Below the pieces are notes generated by a model. It did not search any database. It was not told the DNA's origin and worked only from the letters and a program-made list of their open reading frames with translations. Source: an uncultured Blautia sp. (lineage in GTDB: Bacteria; Bacillota; Clostridia; Lachnospirales; Lachnospiraceae). From it: DNA of 44,162 nucleotides. Location of the stretch: positions 1 through 44,162 of the forward strand of contig CAMBAL010000014.1 in assembly GCA_945864225.1 (NCBI GenBank), given 5' to 3'. Position numbers and translations under genes: made by a program. This document shows, piece after piece, positions 9,111 to 17,245 of the stretch; within the stretch, counting starts at the first letter, position 1, and each line of letters starts with the position of its first letter.

Positions 9111-10316
9111 TTACCGTTCTTCCTTTCTGAGTCTGTCCACAACGGCTTCCATGCTTCCATCCGTCACAGAAATCGTCAGTCTGTCACCGGGCCGCACCTG
9201 CGTAACGCTTGTCACTGTTTTTCCCTCTTCATCAGCCACATGGGAATATCCCTGATTCAGCTTCTTAAGCGGGGAAAGACCCGAAAAACGTTCCAGATAG
9301 ATCGACAGCCTGTGTCTGCTGTCCTGCATCCGCCTGTCAAAAGCCTCCCGGATCCGGTCATCCATATCCGCAAGCCTCTGACAGTTTTCACGGAGCCGGT
9401 TCTCCGGACTCAAATACTGAAGTTTCACCTGATACTGTTCCAGACGGCTGCGCATCAGCTCCACTCTTCCCCGCATGGAACGGTTCAGACGTTCCCCGTA
9501 AGCCCGCACAGATTCCACAAGGCTCCGATAGTCATCCACCGCAAGTTCTGCTGCTGCAGACGGGGTTGGGGCACGAAGATCCGCCACAAAATCCGCAATC
9601 GTAAAATCCGTCTCATGGCCCACAGCGGAAATCACCGGCGTACGACATTCAAAAATGGCTCTCGCCACTTTTTCTTCATTAAATGCCCACAGATCCTCAA
9701 TCGAACCACCGCCTCTTCCCACAATGATCACATCCACGCCAGCTTCATCCAGCATACGGATTCCTCTGGAAATACTGTCTGCAGCGCCCTCTCCCTGAAC
9801 GAGAGCCGGATACAGAATCATCTGCAGATAGGGATTTCTCCGCAGAGAAATATTACGGATATCCTGCACTGCCGCTCCCGTAGGTGCGGTCACTACACCA
9901 AGCTTTCTGATGAATCTCGGTATCGGCTGTTTATATTCCTGCGCAAACATTCCCATGTCTTCCAGCTCAGCCTTAAGCTGAAGGAATCGTTCATAAAGAG
10001 CTCCCGCTCCCTCCAGAGTGATTTCTTTGGCATAAAGCTGATAACGGCCGTCTCTTTCATAGACATCCACAGTACCGCCTGCGACCACACGGTCTCCATC
10101 CTTCATCCGGAAAGACAACCCGCGTCTATGACCGGCGAACATGACACAGCTTAACACTCCTGTCTCATCTTTCAGTGAAAAATAGATATGACCACTTGTA
10201 TGATATTTACAGTTGGACACTTCCCCTTTTACATAAATCTTTTGCAGAAGAAAGTCCTGCACAAACATATTTTTCACATAACGGTTCACCTGTCCGACGG
10301 AATAAATGGTTTTCAT
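9111..10316 (-). CDS. xseA: Exodeoxyribonuclease VII large subunit
   Basis: A 401-residue catalytic subunit. The N-terminal OB-fold (about residues 1-100, with VKGEVSNCKYHTSGHIYFSL) binds single-stranded DNA. The nuclease core carries VITAPTGAAVQDI, IIVGRGGGSIEDLWAFNEE and PVISAVGHETDFTIADFVAD, all diagnostic. A C-terminal helical region follows. It overlaps nusB by four bases (ATGA), implying coupled translation. Confidence 0.96.
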   Translation of the reverse strand: MKTIYSVGQVNRYVKNMFVQDFLLQKIYVKGEVSNCKYHTSGHIYFSLKDETGVLSCVMFAGHRRGLSFRMKDGDRVVAGGTVDVYERDGRYQLYAKEITLEGAGALYERFLQLKAELEDMGMFAQEYKQPIPRFIRKLGVVTAPTGAAVQDIRNISLRRNPYLQMILYPALVQGEGAADSISRGIRMLDEAGVDVIIVGRGGGSIEDLWAFNEEKVARAIFECRTPVISAVGHETDFTIADFVADLRAPTPSAAAELAVDDYRSLVESVRAYGERLNRSMRGRVELMRSRLEQYQVKLQYLSPENRLRENCQRLADMDDRIREAFDRRMQDSRHRLSIYLERFSGLSPLKKLNQGYSHVADEEGKTVTSVTQVRPGDRLTISVTDGSMEAVVDRLRKEER

Positions 10317-10837
10317 TCTACCTCAGCAGCCGTATCTGCCGTCTGTTTTTTTTCTTTATCTGCTTTATTGATAATAATGTGCTTCGCCCTGTGCTCTTTT
10401 CTCACAGGAGCTTTGTGTTCTTCTGCATCGTCTTTTCTTCCGCTGGCAATCTTGCCGAGAACACCATTGACAAAGGAACCGGATGTCTCGCCTCCGAAAC
10501 ATTTGGCGATTTCCACAGCTTCATTGATGGCAACTCCAACCGGCACATCCTCTTCGTATTTCATCTCATATACAGCAAGGCGAAGTGCACTCAGATCCAC
10601 CCGGTTCATACGGTCCGTCTTCCATCCACGGCTGTATTCATTCAGAACACCATCAATCTCCTCCAGATGTGCAAGTACACTACTGTATTGCTCCTGTATC
10701 GCTATACGGCTCTTATCATCCGGCTCCTCAAGGCCCTCAAAATAAAGATTTACCTGTTCTGTCATCTCGTTTTCGGAATTAAACTGCGTCATAAACAGCA
10801 GTTTAAATACATGTTCTCTCTGTTCCCTTCTTTTCAT
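10313..10837 (-). CDS. nusB: Transcription antitermination factor NusB
   Basis: A 174-residue all-helical protein that with NusE (S10) binds boxA RNA in rRNA antitermination. The start MKRREQREHVFKLLFM is typical, and the conserved region DRMNRVDLSALRLAVYEM followed by VPVGVAINEAVEIAKCFG and SFVNGVLGKIA is complete. The last 35 residues are a charged Lys/Glu tail beyond the usual NusB length. It lies 31 bases after asp23. Confidence 0.95.
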   Translation of the reverse strand: MKRREQREHVFKLLFMTQFNSENEMTEQVNLYFEGLEEPDDKSRIAIQEQYSSVLAHLEEIDGVLNEYSRGWKTDRMNRVDLSALRLAVYEMKYEEDVPVGVAINEAVEIAKCFGGETSGSFVNGVLGKIASGRKDDAEEHKAPVRKEHRAKHIIINKADKEKKQTADTAAEVE

Positions 10838-10868
10838 AATTCCTCCTAATATAGAAAAAAGGAAAGGG

Positions 10869-11255
10869 TTACTTTCCTTTTTCGTTCTCCATATCTACGC
10901 TGGCAATGTGGATATTGACATCTGCCACTTCCAGTCCGGTCATGCTCTCAATGGAAGTTTTTACCTTGTCCTGAACCTTCTTGCTGGTCTCCAGAATATT
11001 CATACCGAATTCAATATTCAGTGTCAGATCTACTGTGACCACGCCTTCCAGCACCGTCACCTTCACGCCTCTGGAAAGATTCTTCATGCCGAGCTTGCTG
11101 ACCAGCTCATTGGTAATGTTGCCGCCCATAGATGCAACACCTTCCACATCTGTAGCAGCAAGACCTGCAATGATCGCAACTACCTCATCTGCGATCTGTA
11201 CTTCACCAACACCGCCGATATCCTGTATTTTATATGTTGTTCTTTTTTCAGCCAT
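10869..11255 (-). CDS. Asp23/Gls24 family envelope stress protein
   Basis: A 128-residue member of the Asp23 family. The core GEVQIADEVVAIIAGLAATDVEGVASM is followed by the NELVSKLGMKNLSRGVKV block. These proteins localise near the membrane in Gram-positive bacteria and are linked to envelope stress; the exact role is not settled. It has no signal peptide or membrane segment. It is the first gene of the operon, with AGGAGG upstream and a promoter at 11335-11363. Placement immediately before nusB is common in Lachnospiraceae. Confidence 0.92.
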   Translation of the reverse strand: MAEKRTTYKIQDIGGVGEVQIADEVVAIIAGLAATDVEGVASMGGNITNELVSKLGMKNLSRGVKVTVLEGVVTVDLTLNIEFGMNILETSKKVQDKVKTSIESMTGLEVADVNIHIASVDMENEKGK

Positions 11256-11334
11256 TCTAACTCCTCCTAAAGGTTACTGCCCCATCCTTTACAGATGCAG
11301 GCAGATACGCTCCGTTACGTTTTTTGCTTTTTTT

Positions 11335-11363
11335 ATTATAACAAATCAGCCGAAAAATGAAAA
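11335..11363 (-). promoter_or_regulatory. SigA-type promoter of the asp23-nusB-dxs-recN operon
   Basis: Minus strand: TTTTCA, a 17-base spacer and TATAAT, about 80 bases upstream of the asp23 start and just beyond the prfC stop. This is the only clear vegetative promoter seen for the following ten genes. Confidence 0.6.
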
Positions 11364-11366
11364 GGG

Positions 11367-12956
11367 TTATTTACTGAATTCTGTCAATATTAAGTTTGGA
11401 TTACGGTCCTGCGTCATACCCACACTCCACGGATTTACAAAGAGCAGAAGCGGATTACCCTTGAGATCAGTTACTTTCTTCATATCAGAAGTACCGGTGA
11501 TCTTCGCTACATCAACTTCCTCTTTGTTTGCGATCCAGCGGATATGCTCATACGGCAGATTTTCCAGGCGAATTTCCACATTGTATTCATTTTCCAGACG
11601 GTATTTCAGCACATCAAACTGAAGGACACCGACTACACCCACAATAATTTCTTCCATACCTGTATTAAATTCCTGGAAAATCTGAATCGCACCCTCCTGC
11701 GCGATCTGATTGATTCCCTTCACAAACTGTTTCCGTTTCATGGTATCAATCTGACGCACTCTTGCAAAATGCTCCGGTGCAAATGTAGGAATTCCCTCAA
11801 ATGCAAACTTATTCCCCGGTGCACAGATCGTGTCACCGATGGAGAAAATACCCGGGTCAAAAACACCAATGATATCTCCCGCATAAGCCTCATCCACCAC
11901 ATGACGGGCCTCTGCCATCATCTGCTGCGGCTGAAGAAGACGCATTTTTTTATTTCCCTGCACATGATACACTTCTTCTGATGCATCAAATTTACCGGAA
12001 CAGATCCGCATGAACGCAATACGGTCTCTGTGCGCTTTATTCATATTTGCCTGAATCTTAAATACAAATGCAGAAAAATCATCAGACATCGGATTGATTT
12101 CACCTTCATCTGACATTCTTGGCAACGGTGATGTAGTCATTTTCAGGAAATGCTCCAGAAATGTCTCTACACCGAAGTTTGTCAGCGCAGATCCGAAAAA
12201 TACCGGTGTCAGATTTCCTCTGCTTACCTGTTCCTGATCAAAATCCGCACTTGCACCATCCAGAAGCTCGATTTCTTCCATCAGCTGTTCTTTCTGTTCC
12301 GGATCCACCAGTTCTTCCAGTCTCGGATCATCAATATCGATCTCTTCGATTTTTCCCTCTTTGGTACCCTTCTGGGTATCTGAGAAGATCAGCACTTTAT
12401 GCGTATTTCTGTCATAGACACCGCGGAATTTCTTACCGGAACCGATCGGCCAGTTTACAGGACAGGTTGCAATTCCCAGCTCTTTTTCTATTTCATCCAA
12501 AAGGTCGAAAGTATCATTGGCATCCCGGTCCATTTTATTAATAAATGTAAAAATCGGAATATGGCGCATGACGCATACTTTGAACAATTTCCTGGTCTGG
12601 GCTTCCACACCTTTGGAACCGTCGATGACCATGACAGCAGAATCTGCCGCCATCAGCGTACGATACGTATCCTCAGAGAAGTCCTGATGTCCCGGAGTAT
12701 CCAGAATATTAATGCAATATCCGTCATAATGGAACTGCAGTACGGAAGAAGTAACGGAAATACCTCTCTCCTTTTCGATTTCCATCCAGTCGGATACTGC
12801 ATGACGGGCCGTAGCCTTGCCCTTGACACTTCCGGCCAGATTGATGGCACCGCCATACAGCAGGAATTTTTCTGTTAAAGTAGTTTTGCCGGCATCCGGG
12901 TGGGATATGATCGCAAACGTTCTTCTTTTTTCTATTTCTTTCGTATACTTCGACAC
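11367..12956 (-). CDS. prfC: Peptide chain release factor 3
   Basis: A 529-residue translational GTPase that recycles RF1/RF2 after termination. G1 is HPDAGKTT, G3 is DTPGHQDF, G4 is NKMD; the switch region ERGISVTSSV distinguishes RF3 from EF-G. Domain II and the C-terminal domain (FQEFNTGMEEIIVGVVGVLQFDV split in two conserved blocks) are complete. The start is GTG at 12956 with AGGAGG six bases upstream. It has its own promoter at 13024-13052, and the leader carries a hairpin at 12989-13012. Confidence 0.97.
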   Translation of the reverse strand: MSKYTKEIEKRRTFAIISHPDAGKTTLTEKFLLYGGAINLAGSVKGKATARHAVSDWMEIEKERGISVTSSVLQFHYDGYCINILDTPGHQDFSEDTYRTLMAADSAVMVIDGSKGVEAQTRKLFKVCVMRHIPIFTFINKMDRDANDTFDLLDEIEKELGIATCPVNWPIGSGKKFRGVYDRNTHKVLIFSDTQKGTKEGKIEEIDIDDPRLEELVDPEQKEQLMEEIELLDGASADFDQEQVSRGNLTPVFFGSALTNFGVETFLEHFLKMTTSPLPRMSDEGEINPMSDDFSAFVFKIQANMNKAHRDRIAFMRICSGKFDASEEVYHVQGNKKMRLLQPQQMMAEARHVVDEAYAGDIIGVFDPGIFSIGDTICAPGNKFAFEGIPTFAPEHFARVRQIDTMKRKQFVKGINQIAQEGAIQIFQEFNTGMEEIIVGVVGVLQFDVLKYRLENEYNVEIRLENLPYEHIRWIANKEEVDVAKITGTSDMKKVTDLKGNPLLLFVNPWSVGMTQDRNPNLILTEFSK

Positions 12957-12988
12957 GGTTGGCCTCCTATTATTTTCTATGTATCAAA

Positions 12989-13012
12989 GGGGTCAAATCT
13001 CGTTTTGACCCC
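12989..13012 (-). other. Hairpin at the start of the prfC leader
   Basis: A perfect inverted repeat, GGGGTCAAA and TTTGACCCC with a six-base loop, lies between the promoter and the prfC ribosome site. No T-run follows that would make it a good terminator. It would form at the very 5' end of the prfC message and could stabilise it, or it could be the decayed terminator of the spoIIIA operon. Confidence 0.6.
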
Positions 13013-13023
13013 AACATCTCTTT

Positions 13024-13052
13024 ATTTTATATAACGAAAGCTTGACTGTCAA
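13024..13052 (-). promoter_or_regulatory. SigA-type promoter of prfC
   Basis: Minus strand: consensus TTGACA, 17-base spacer, TAAAAT. The -35 lies in the dyad TTGACAGTCAA, which could be a binding site for a dimeric regulator. Confidence 0.65.
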
Positions 13053-13110
13053 GGATATTTCAGTCATAAATTCTTTCCACTATTTCATTCATAAAGCTCT
13101 CCCGCCTGCA

Positions 13111-13935
13111 TCAGTCATAAATTCCTTCCGTTTCAATTTCATATCCGTCATAGATATCTGCCGCGGTTTCCGCATCTTCATAAATATCTGCGGATGTTTC
13201 TGTATCTTCATAAATATCTGCGGATGTCTCCACATCTTCCTCTGCATAGGAAGCTCCTGATGTCTCACTGGTATCTTCCTCATAGATTCCTGCATCCCCG
13301 GCAGAAGTTTCTTCTGCAGCTTCACTCTCACTCAGCGGTGTGATCACAATTGCTTCCGGCGCAATTCCGGTCTTTCGTTTTACGATATCTTCGATCTGTG
13401 CACGCCTTGCATCATCCAGATAAACATCCGGAACTACCACATCTGCCGTCTCCCCGGTAAGATTTACCACCACGTTTTCAAACCCTTTTGCCTCCAGAAG
13501 AAGCTCCGCAGCTGCCTCTTTTTCTGTTATATCGGTCATTGCTACCATGGTGCTGATGGCTTCCTGCTTCTGTTCATCCGCAATTTCCTCATTGTTGATG
13601 ATTTCCTGCAGATCCGCTTTATTCTGTGAACGGATCTGTTCTCTGCTGAGTTTTGCCTGAGCCGCAAACCCGGATGCACCGGTAAGTACTGCTTCTCCCG
13701 GAGTACTGGTATCTCCCGATCCGGTTTCCGTATCAGCTGCTCCGTTCTCATCCAGAAGCGCTGTTTCGTCTGTCAGATCATAATCCACCTCCTCCAGAAT
13801 CGTGCTGCTGTCTGTACTGGTTTCTTTGTCTTTGAATCCAAGATCCACATCTGCAAAATTCAGATACCCGGCCACCGCAATAAGAATTGCCAGTGATGTA
13901 ATGATCACCTGATTCTTTTTCATGATTTTTTTCAC
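13111..13935 (-). CDS. spoIIIAH: Stage III sporulation protein SpoIIIAH
   Basis: About 274 residues. A single N-terminal membrane segment (IITSLAILIAVAGYLNF) is followed by a Thr/Glu-rich linker and the YscJ/FliF-like domain (about residues 115-205, NNEEIADEQKQEAISTM to GIAPEAIVITP). In Bacillus, SpoIIIAH on the mother-cell side binds SpoIIQ of the forespore and forms a ring channel. The protein ends in an acidic tail of about 65 residues with three copies of a ten-residue ETSADIYED-like repeat. I take GTG at 13935 as start because AGGAG lies seven bases upstream; ATG at 13950 overlapping spoIIIAG is the alternative. It is the last gene of the operon. Confidence 0.93.
   Translation of the reverse strand: MKKIMKKNQVIITSLAILIAVAGYLNFADVDLGFKDKETSTDSSTILEEVDYDLTDETALLDENGAADTETGSGDTSTPGEAVLTGASGFAAQAKLSREQIRSQNKADLQEIINNEEIADEQKQEAISTMVAMTDITEKEAAAELLLEAKGFENVVVNLTGETADVVVPDVYLDDARRAQIEDIVKRKTGIAPEAIVITPLSESEAAEETSAGDAGIYEEDTSETSGASYAEEDVETSADIYEDTETSADIYEDAETAADIYDGYEIETEGIYD
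13149..13238 (-). repeat. Three tandem 30-bp repeats encoding the SpoIIIAH acidic tail
   Basis: Units start at 13149, 13179 and 13209. The second and third differ at only a few bases, and the first is more diverged. Each encodes ten residues of the form ETSADIYEDT. The repeat length is a multiple of three, so copy-number changes would keep the frame. Confidence 0.85.
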
Positions 13936-13946
13936 TTTCCCTCTCC

Positions 13947-14396
13947 TCATTTCATTTTCATAATACTAATTTTATGGGCTTCAATCTGAAATAATGCCAT
14001 CACCGCTTTTTGAATCCTCTGCACAGTAACCGGATTATCGGCTCCCTGTGCAGCAATCAGCACTCCTGTCACTTCCGTTTCCTGCGTTCCGTAGAAAGAT
14101 CCCGTATTCCCATCTGTTCCCGTCATCAGCATAACCCGCACCTCTCCTGCTCCCTCTGTACTGGAAAGCAAATCCTCAAGTTTTTTCTCAAGTTCTGATT
14201 TTTCTGTTTCTTCCTGCCCGCTTTTATCTGCTGCAACGAGGGAACCTTCCTTCTTTGAATCATGAGAGACAGGCATTGCCGCTGCCGCCAAAAGCAGGCC
14301 CAGAAGCAGAAGTATGATCCACTGTGTTCTCCCCATCCGCTGAAATACGGAACGTATAGTCTCCTTCCCCGATTCCGCATGATTCCCAAAGAGCAT
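13947..14396 (-). CDS. spoIIIAG: Stage III sporulation protein SpoIIIAG
   Basis: A 149-residue bitopic membrane protein: a short cytoplasmic start, one membrane helix (IILLLLGLLLAAAAM, about residues 28-45), then an extracellular RBM/SpoIIIAG ring-building domain ending in DNPVTVQRIQKAVMALF. In Bacillus it forms a large ring of the mother-cell/forespore feeding channel. The ATG at 14396 has AGGAGG seven bases upstream. This start lies 137 bases inside the end of spoIIIAF, an unusually long overlap. It ends with an ATGA overlap region next to spoIIIAH. Confidence 0.92.
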   Translation of the reverse strand: MLFGNHAESGKETIRSVFQRMGRTQWIILLLLGLLLAAAAMPVSHDSKKEGSLVAADKSGQEETEKSELEKKLEDLLSSTEGAGEVRVMLMTGTDGNTGSFYGTQETEVTGVLIAAQGADNPVTVQRIQKAVMALFQIEAHKISIMKMK

Positions 14397-14826
14397 CAGC
14401 CACCCTCCTTTTCTGTTCTTCATCCGGCTTTTCCCGTACTGTGAGAACTGCAGACACACGATCCCCTTCTATATGTACGGCAGCATCCACAAGGTTTATT
14501 CCTGTATTTTCCAGAGCATTCCTGATATTTTCCTGAATTTGTGCCTGATAACCTTTTTTCAGGTAAAGAATCTGCATCCGCTCAGCCTCTTCCTGTTCCA
14601 TCAGCTGCGTTTCCCTGTCATAATGAAGCGTAAAGTCCGCAAACAGTTCCTCACCTTTTCCCAAAAGTGCAAACACCGGTGTACACATCATTGCGATCAG
14701 CAGAAATCCCATAAACAGACGCACATATCTCTCATATTTTTTATCCGGAACCAGATGAAGAAATGCGGTAAATAGAATATAAAAAACGGCCAGATTTTTC
14801 ATCCACTGATAGATTTCTTCTTTCAT
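14260..14826 (-). CDS. spoIIIAF: Stage III sporulation protein SpoIIIAF
   Basis: A 188-residue protein with two N-terminal membrane helices (LAVFYILFTAFLHLV and FMGFLLIAMMCTPVFALL) and an extracellular ring-building-like domain. It is part of the SpoIIIA-SpoIIQ complex. The start MKEEIYQWMKN at 14826 overlaps the spoIIIAE stop by four bases. A longer frame upstream lies inside spoIIIAE. The C-terminal part, from VADALWESCGIGEGDYTFRI onward, is encoded in DNA that also encodes the SpoIIIAG start and membrane helix in another frame. Confidence 0.92.
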   Translation of the reverse strand: MKEEIYQWMKNLAVFYILFTAFLHLVPDKKYERYVRLFMGFLLIAMMCTPVFALLGKGEELFADFTLHYDRETQLMEQEEAERMQILYLKKGYQAQIQENIRNALENTGINLVDAAVHIEGDRVSAVLTVREKPDEEQKRRVADALWESCGIGEGDYTFRISADGENTVDHTSASGPAFGGSGNACLS

Positions 14827-15965
14827 GCAGCTCCCCCAAATCCAGACATAAGAATCACAAAGGTCAGGATACACATCACTTCTGCAGTAAACAGAATCCG
14901 TAAAAGAAGAGCACAGCCTTCTCCCAGTGTACTCAGGCATTCCACCATCCTCTTATCCGAAACCGGCTGGGAAACAGCTGCCAGGAACCGAAAAGAAAGG
15001 GACATAAATCCAAAATGAATCACCGGTTCTGCCGCAGCGATCAGTAAAACTGCCAGAAATACCACTCCCAGACAGTTTCTCACCAGAACAGCCCCCGTCA
15101 AAACCAGTTCTGTCACCGTATTTACTGCATTCCCGATCCCCGGCAGTGCACCGGCTGTTTTTCCCAGCGCGCTTCGTTTCAGAGAATCGATCACCGGAGC
15201 TACCAGACTCCTGACCACCTGAAGCCCGACAGTCAGGCTCAGCAGGCTTTTCAGTCCCCATTCCACTGCTGTTTTCAGAAGTTCTGCCAGTTTTCCCAGC
15301 ATTTCCTCTTTTGACAAATGATTGACCAGAAGGATCAGCACATAAAGATTTACTCCGGGCAGAAACACGGACAGAAGAATCCACTGAACCAGCCATACCA
15401 GCAGCAAGACTCCTTCATAGAACAAAACAGCTGTTGACGCTCCCACAGATGCAGCCACAGCCATATAATATGCCGGAGCAAGACCTTTCATAAACTGCGT
15501 CATCCAGGACAGCTTTTGTGCAAGGGAAAGACTCATCCGGGAAAAAGAGTCCATCAGCAGCATAAACAGCAGCAGATAGACTACATAAAAACTGACCTCC
15601 CCTATCTGACCGCTGTCAAGTACCGATGCGAAATTCGAGAACACAGCTGCCATCAGGATCAGCACCAGACACTTTACAAAAAGTCCTTTTTCCTGCTGAA
15701 ACCGCGAAAAAAAAAGACTGCGCAGAAATTCCTGCACTGCCTCTTTCGAAAAGACCTGTTCTCCCGACATCAGCCCTCTGGCTGCTTCTGCAAGGGAAAA
15801 GCTGTTTTCTCCCAGCATCTCATCCATCATCTTCTGTATTTCCGTAAAATCCATTTCACCCAGAAGTTCTTCCTGGAATTCTGAGCCGTACGCTTCTTCA
15901 GGCAAATAAATCATAAACAGCCCTAAAATCATCAGTATTTCCAGCAGCACCACACGGAATCTCAT
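14823..15965 (-). CDS. spoIIIAE: Stage III sporulation protein SpoIIIAE
   Basis: A 380-residue polytopic membrane protein with an N-terminal signal-like helix (VVLLEILMILGLFMIYL), a soluble segment and about seven further hydrophobic helices. Conserved family blocks include KGLAPAYYMAVAASVGAS and KRSALGKTAGALPGIGNAV. It is the permease-like core of the SpoIIIA channel. It overlaps both neighbours by four bases, so translation is coupled. Length is typical. Confidence 0.95.
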   Translation of the reverse strand: MRFRVVLLEILMILGLFMIYLPEEAYGSEFQEELLGEMDFTEIQKMMDEMLGENSFSLAEAARGLMSGEQVFSKEAVQEFLRSLFFSRFQQEKGLFVKCLVLILMAAVFSNFASVLDSGQIGEVSFYVVYLLLFMLLMDSFSRMSLSLAQKLSWMTQFMKGLAPAYYMAVAASVGASTAVLFYEGVLLLVWLVQWILLSVFLPGVNLYVLILLVNHLSKEEMLGKLAELLKTAVEWGLKSLLSLTVGLQVVRSLVAPVIDSLKRSALGKTAGALPGIGNAVNTVTELVLTGAVLVRNCLGVVFLAVLLIAAAEPVIHFGFMSLSFRFLAAVSQPVSDKRMVECLSTLGEGCALLLRILFTAEVMCILTFVILMSGFGGAA

Positions 15966-16348
15966 GTCAGAAACTCCTGAATTGTCTCGATCAGAGACAG
16001 AAGAACCGGCATACTGAGAACCATCACCGACAGTTTGCAGAACAGTTCAATCTGCGCACCTGTTGCCTGACATCCCGCATCTCTGCATATTCCTGCGGAA
16101 AACTGTCCGATATAAGTAATCCCGAGCATCTTCACCAGTGTAACAAAATAATCCGCATCCATATCCAGATTTTCCCTGATCCTCCGGATGGAATCAAACA
16201 GATACTCCAGTTTTCCCACTGCAAGAGAAAGAATGAGAATCCCCACTCCCATCGTGACAAATCCGGAATATTCCGGTTTGGTACCTTTCAGCATGAAACT
16301 CAGCATCACGCCGCCTAATCCCAGAAGTGAAATTCTGACAATATCCAC
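15962..16348 (-). CDS. spoIIIAD: Stage III sporulation protein SpoIIIAD
   Basis: A 128-residue integral membrane protein with three to four helices; the KMLGITYIGQFSAGICRDAG block is characteristic. I choose GTG at 16348 (protein starting VDIVRISLLGLGG) because AGGGAG lies six bases upstream and family members begin with the same D-I-V motif; a frame starting at 16381 adds 11 charged residues. A 159-base gap holding an inverted repeat separates it from spoIIIAC; the other operon gaps are short or overlapping. Confidence 0.92.
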   Translation of the reverse strand: MDIVRISLLGLGGVMLSFMLKGTKPEYSGFVTMGVGILILSLAVGKLEYLFDSIRRIRENLDMDADYFVTLVKMLGITYIGQFSAGICRDAGCQATGAQIELFCKLSVMVLSMPVLLSLIETIQEFLT

Positions 16349-16466
16349 CGGCAGCTCCCTTCTTTCTTCTTCCTGATACACATAAACAATCTGATAGAAA
16401 AACCACGTTCCGGTACAGCAAAAAAAACATTCGGGATGATATCATCTATCATTTATTTTTGCTCTG

Positions 16467-16508
16467 GAGTGTGTGTGAAAATTGCTTTCCGACTTTTCAA
16501 ACACGCTC
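16467..16508. repeat. Inverted GTGTTTGAAAA repeat between spoIIIAC and spoIIIAD
   Basis: GAGTGTGTGTGAAAA (16467-16481) and TTTTCAAACACGCTC (16494-16508) pair at 13 of 15 positions around the loop TTGCTTTCCGAC. It abuts the spoIIIAC stop codon. Related half-copies occur at 37421-37539, near 38112 and at 43052, so this is a dispersed repeat and not part of the operon's ancestral design. Confidence 0.75.
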
Positions 16509-16702
16509 TAAAGCATAAACAATTTCTGAATACTCTCAAAAAGATCATAAATATAGGGAACGATCCAGAACAATACAATCAAAAGTCCCGCAAGGCTTAC
16601 AAGAAAAGCCTGTTCATCCCTTCCGCTGTGTTTCAGCACCTGCGTGAGAATGGAGACAAGAATTCCGACTGCCGCTATTTTGAAAATAATACTGACCTCC
16701 AA
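16508..16702 (-). CDS. spoIIIAC: Stage III sporulation protein SpoIIIAC
   Basis: A 64-residue protein with two membrane helices (IIFKIAAVGILVSILTQVL and FLVSLAGLLIVLFWIVPYI) separated by KHSGRDEQA, the family signature. It is a membrane component of the SpoIIIA complex. Spacing to spoIIIAB is 24 bases. Length matches the family (about 65-68). Confidence 0.94.
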   Translation of the reverse strand: MEVSIIFKIAAVGILVSILTQVLKHSGRDEQAFLVSLAGLLIVLFWIVPYIYDLFESIQKLFML

Positions 16703-16726
16703 ACAAGCCTCCCTTCCAGGCCGGGA

Positions 16727-17245
16727 CTACCAGATCAGAATCGCCAGAAGGATACCTCCCAGAACCCCCAGACTTTGATATACTTTCTTTTTTGCCGGCA
16801 TTTCCGCCCGTAAGTCATCTCTGGAACGCCCAAGCTCCTCCTCGAGAAATTCCAGCTGTTTTTTCTGCATATCCAGATCAAGATACCCCAGTTTTTCTCC
16901 CAGAGACAAAAAGAGCTCCCATTCTCTTTCTGACAGTGGAAGCTCTCCGAGAATTTCCACAGCACAGCCCCTGTAAATCTCCGAAAACCGCATTCCGGAA
17001 GATGTTTCTGTTTTTTCTGCTGTTTTTCTTAAAAATTCTCTGTATTGTCCATTCATCCGAACGGATACATCCCAGAAAGCATCATGAAGCGATGCATGTC
17101 TGCTGCAGATTTCTCCTTTCAGCCAGCGTATCATCAGTAAAATTTCCTCCAGAGATTTTTCCCTGCAGGACAATTCATAACTTCTGCAAAAGCCAAGACC
17201 GGCTCCTGCTGTGAGAATCAGAATCATTCCCGCTGTTTTCAGCAT
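16727..17245 (-). CDS. spoIIIAB: Stage III sporulation protein SpoIIIAB
   Basis: A 172-residue protein with an N-terminal membrane helix (MILILTAGAGLGF), a soluble helical domain like type II secretion GspF, and a C-terminal membrane helix (VLGGILLAILIW). SLEEILLMIRWLKGEICSRH is a conserved block. It overlaps the spoIIIAA 3' end by seven bases and partners the SpoIIIAA ATPase. Confidence 0.94.
   Translation of the reverse strand: MLKTAGMILILTAGAGLGFCRSYELSCREKSLEEILLMIRWLKGEICSRHASLHDAFWDVSVRMNGQYREFLRKTAEKTETSSGMRFSEIYRGCAVEILGELPLSEREWELFLSLGEKLGYLDLDMQKKQLEFLEEELGRSRDDLRAEMPAKKKVYQSLGVLGGILLAILIW

Noticed and set aside
7962-10154. 730-codon plus-strand open frame
   Set aside because: It lies antisense to ispA, xseB and xseA, has no ribosome site, and its translation is rich in His, Ser and Phe with no domain. 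It is a shadow of the codon bias of the true genes.
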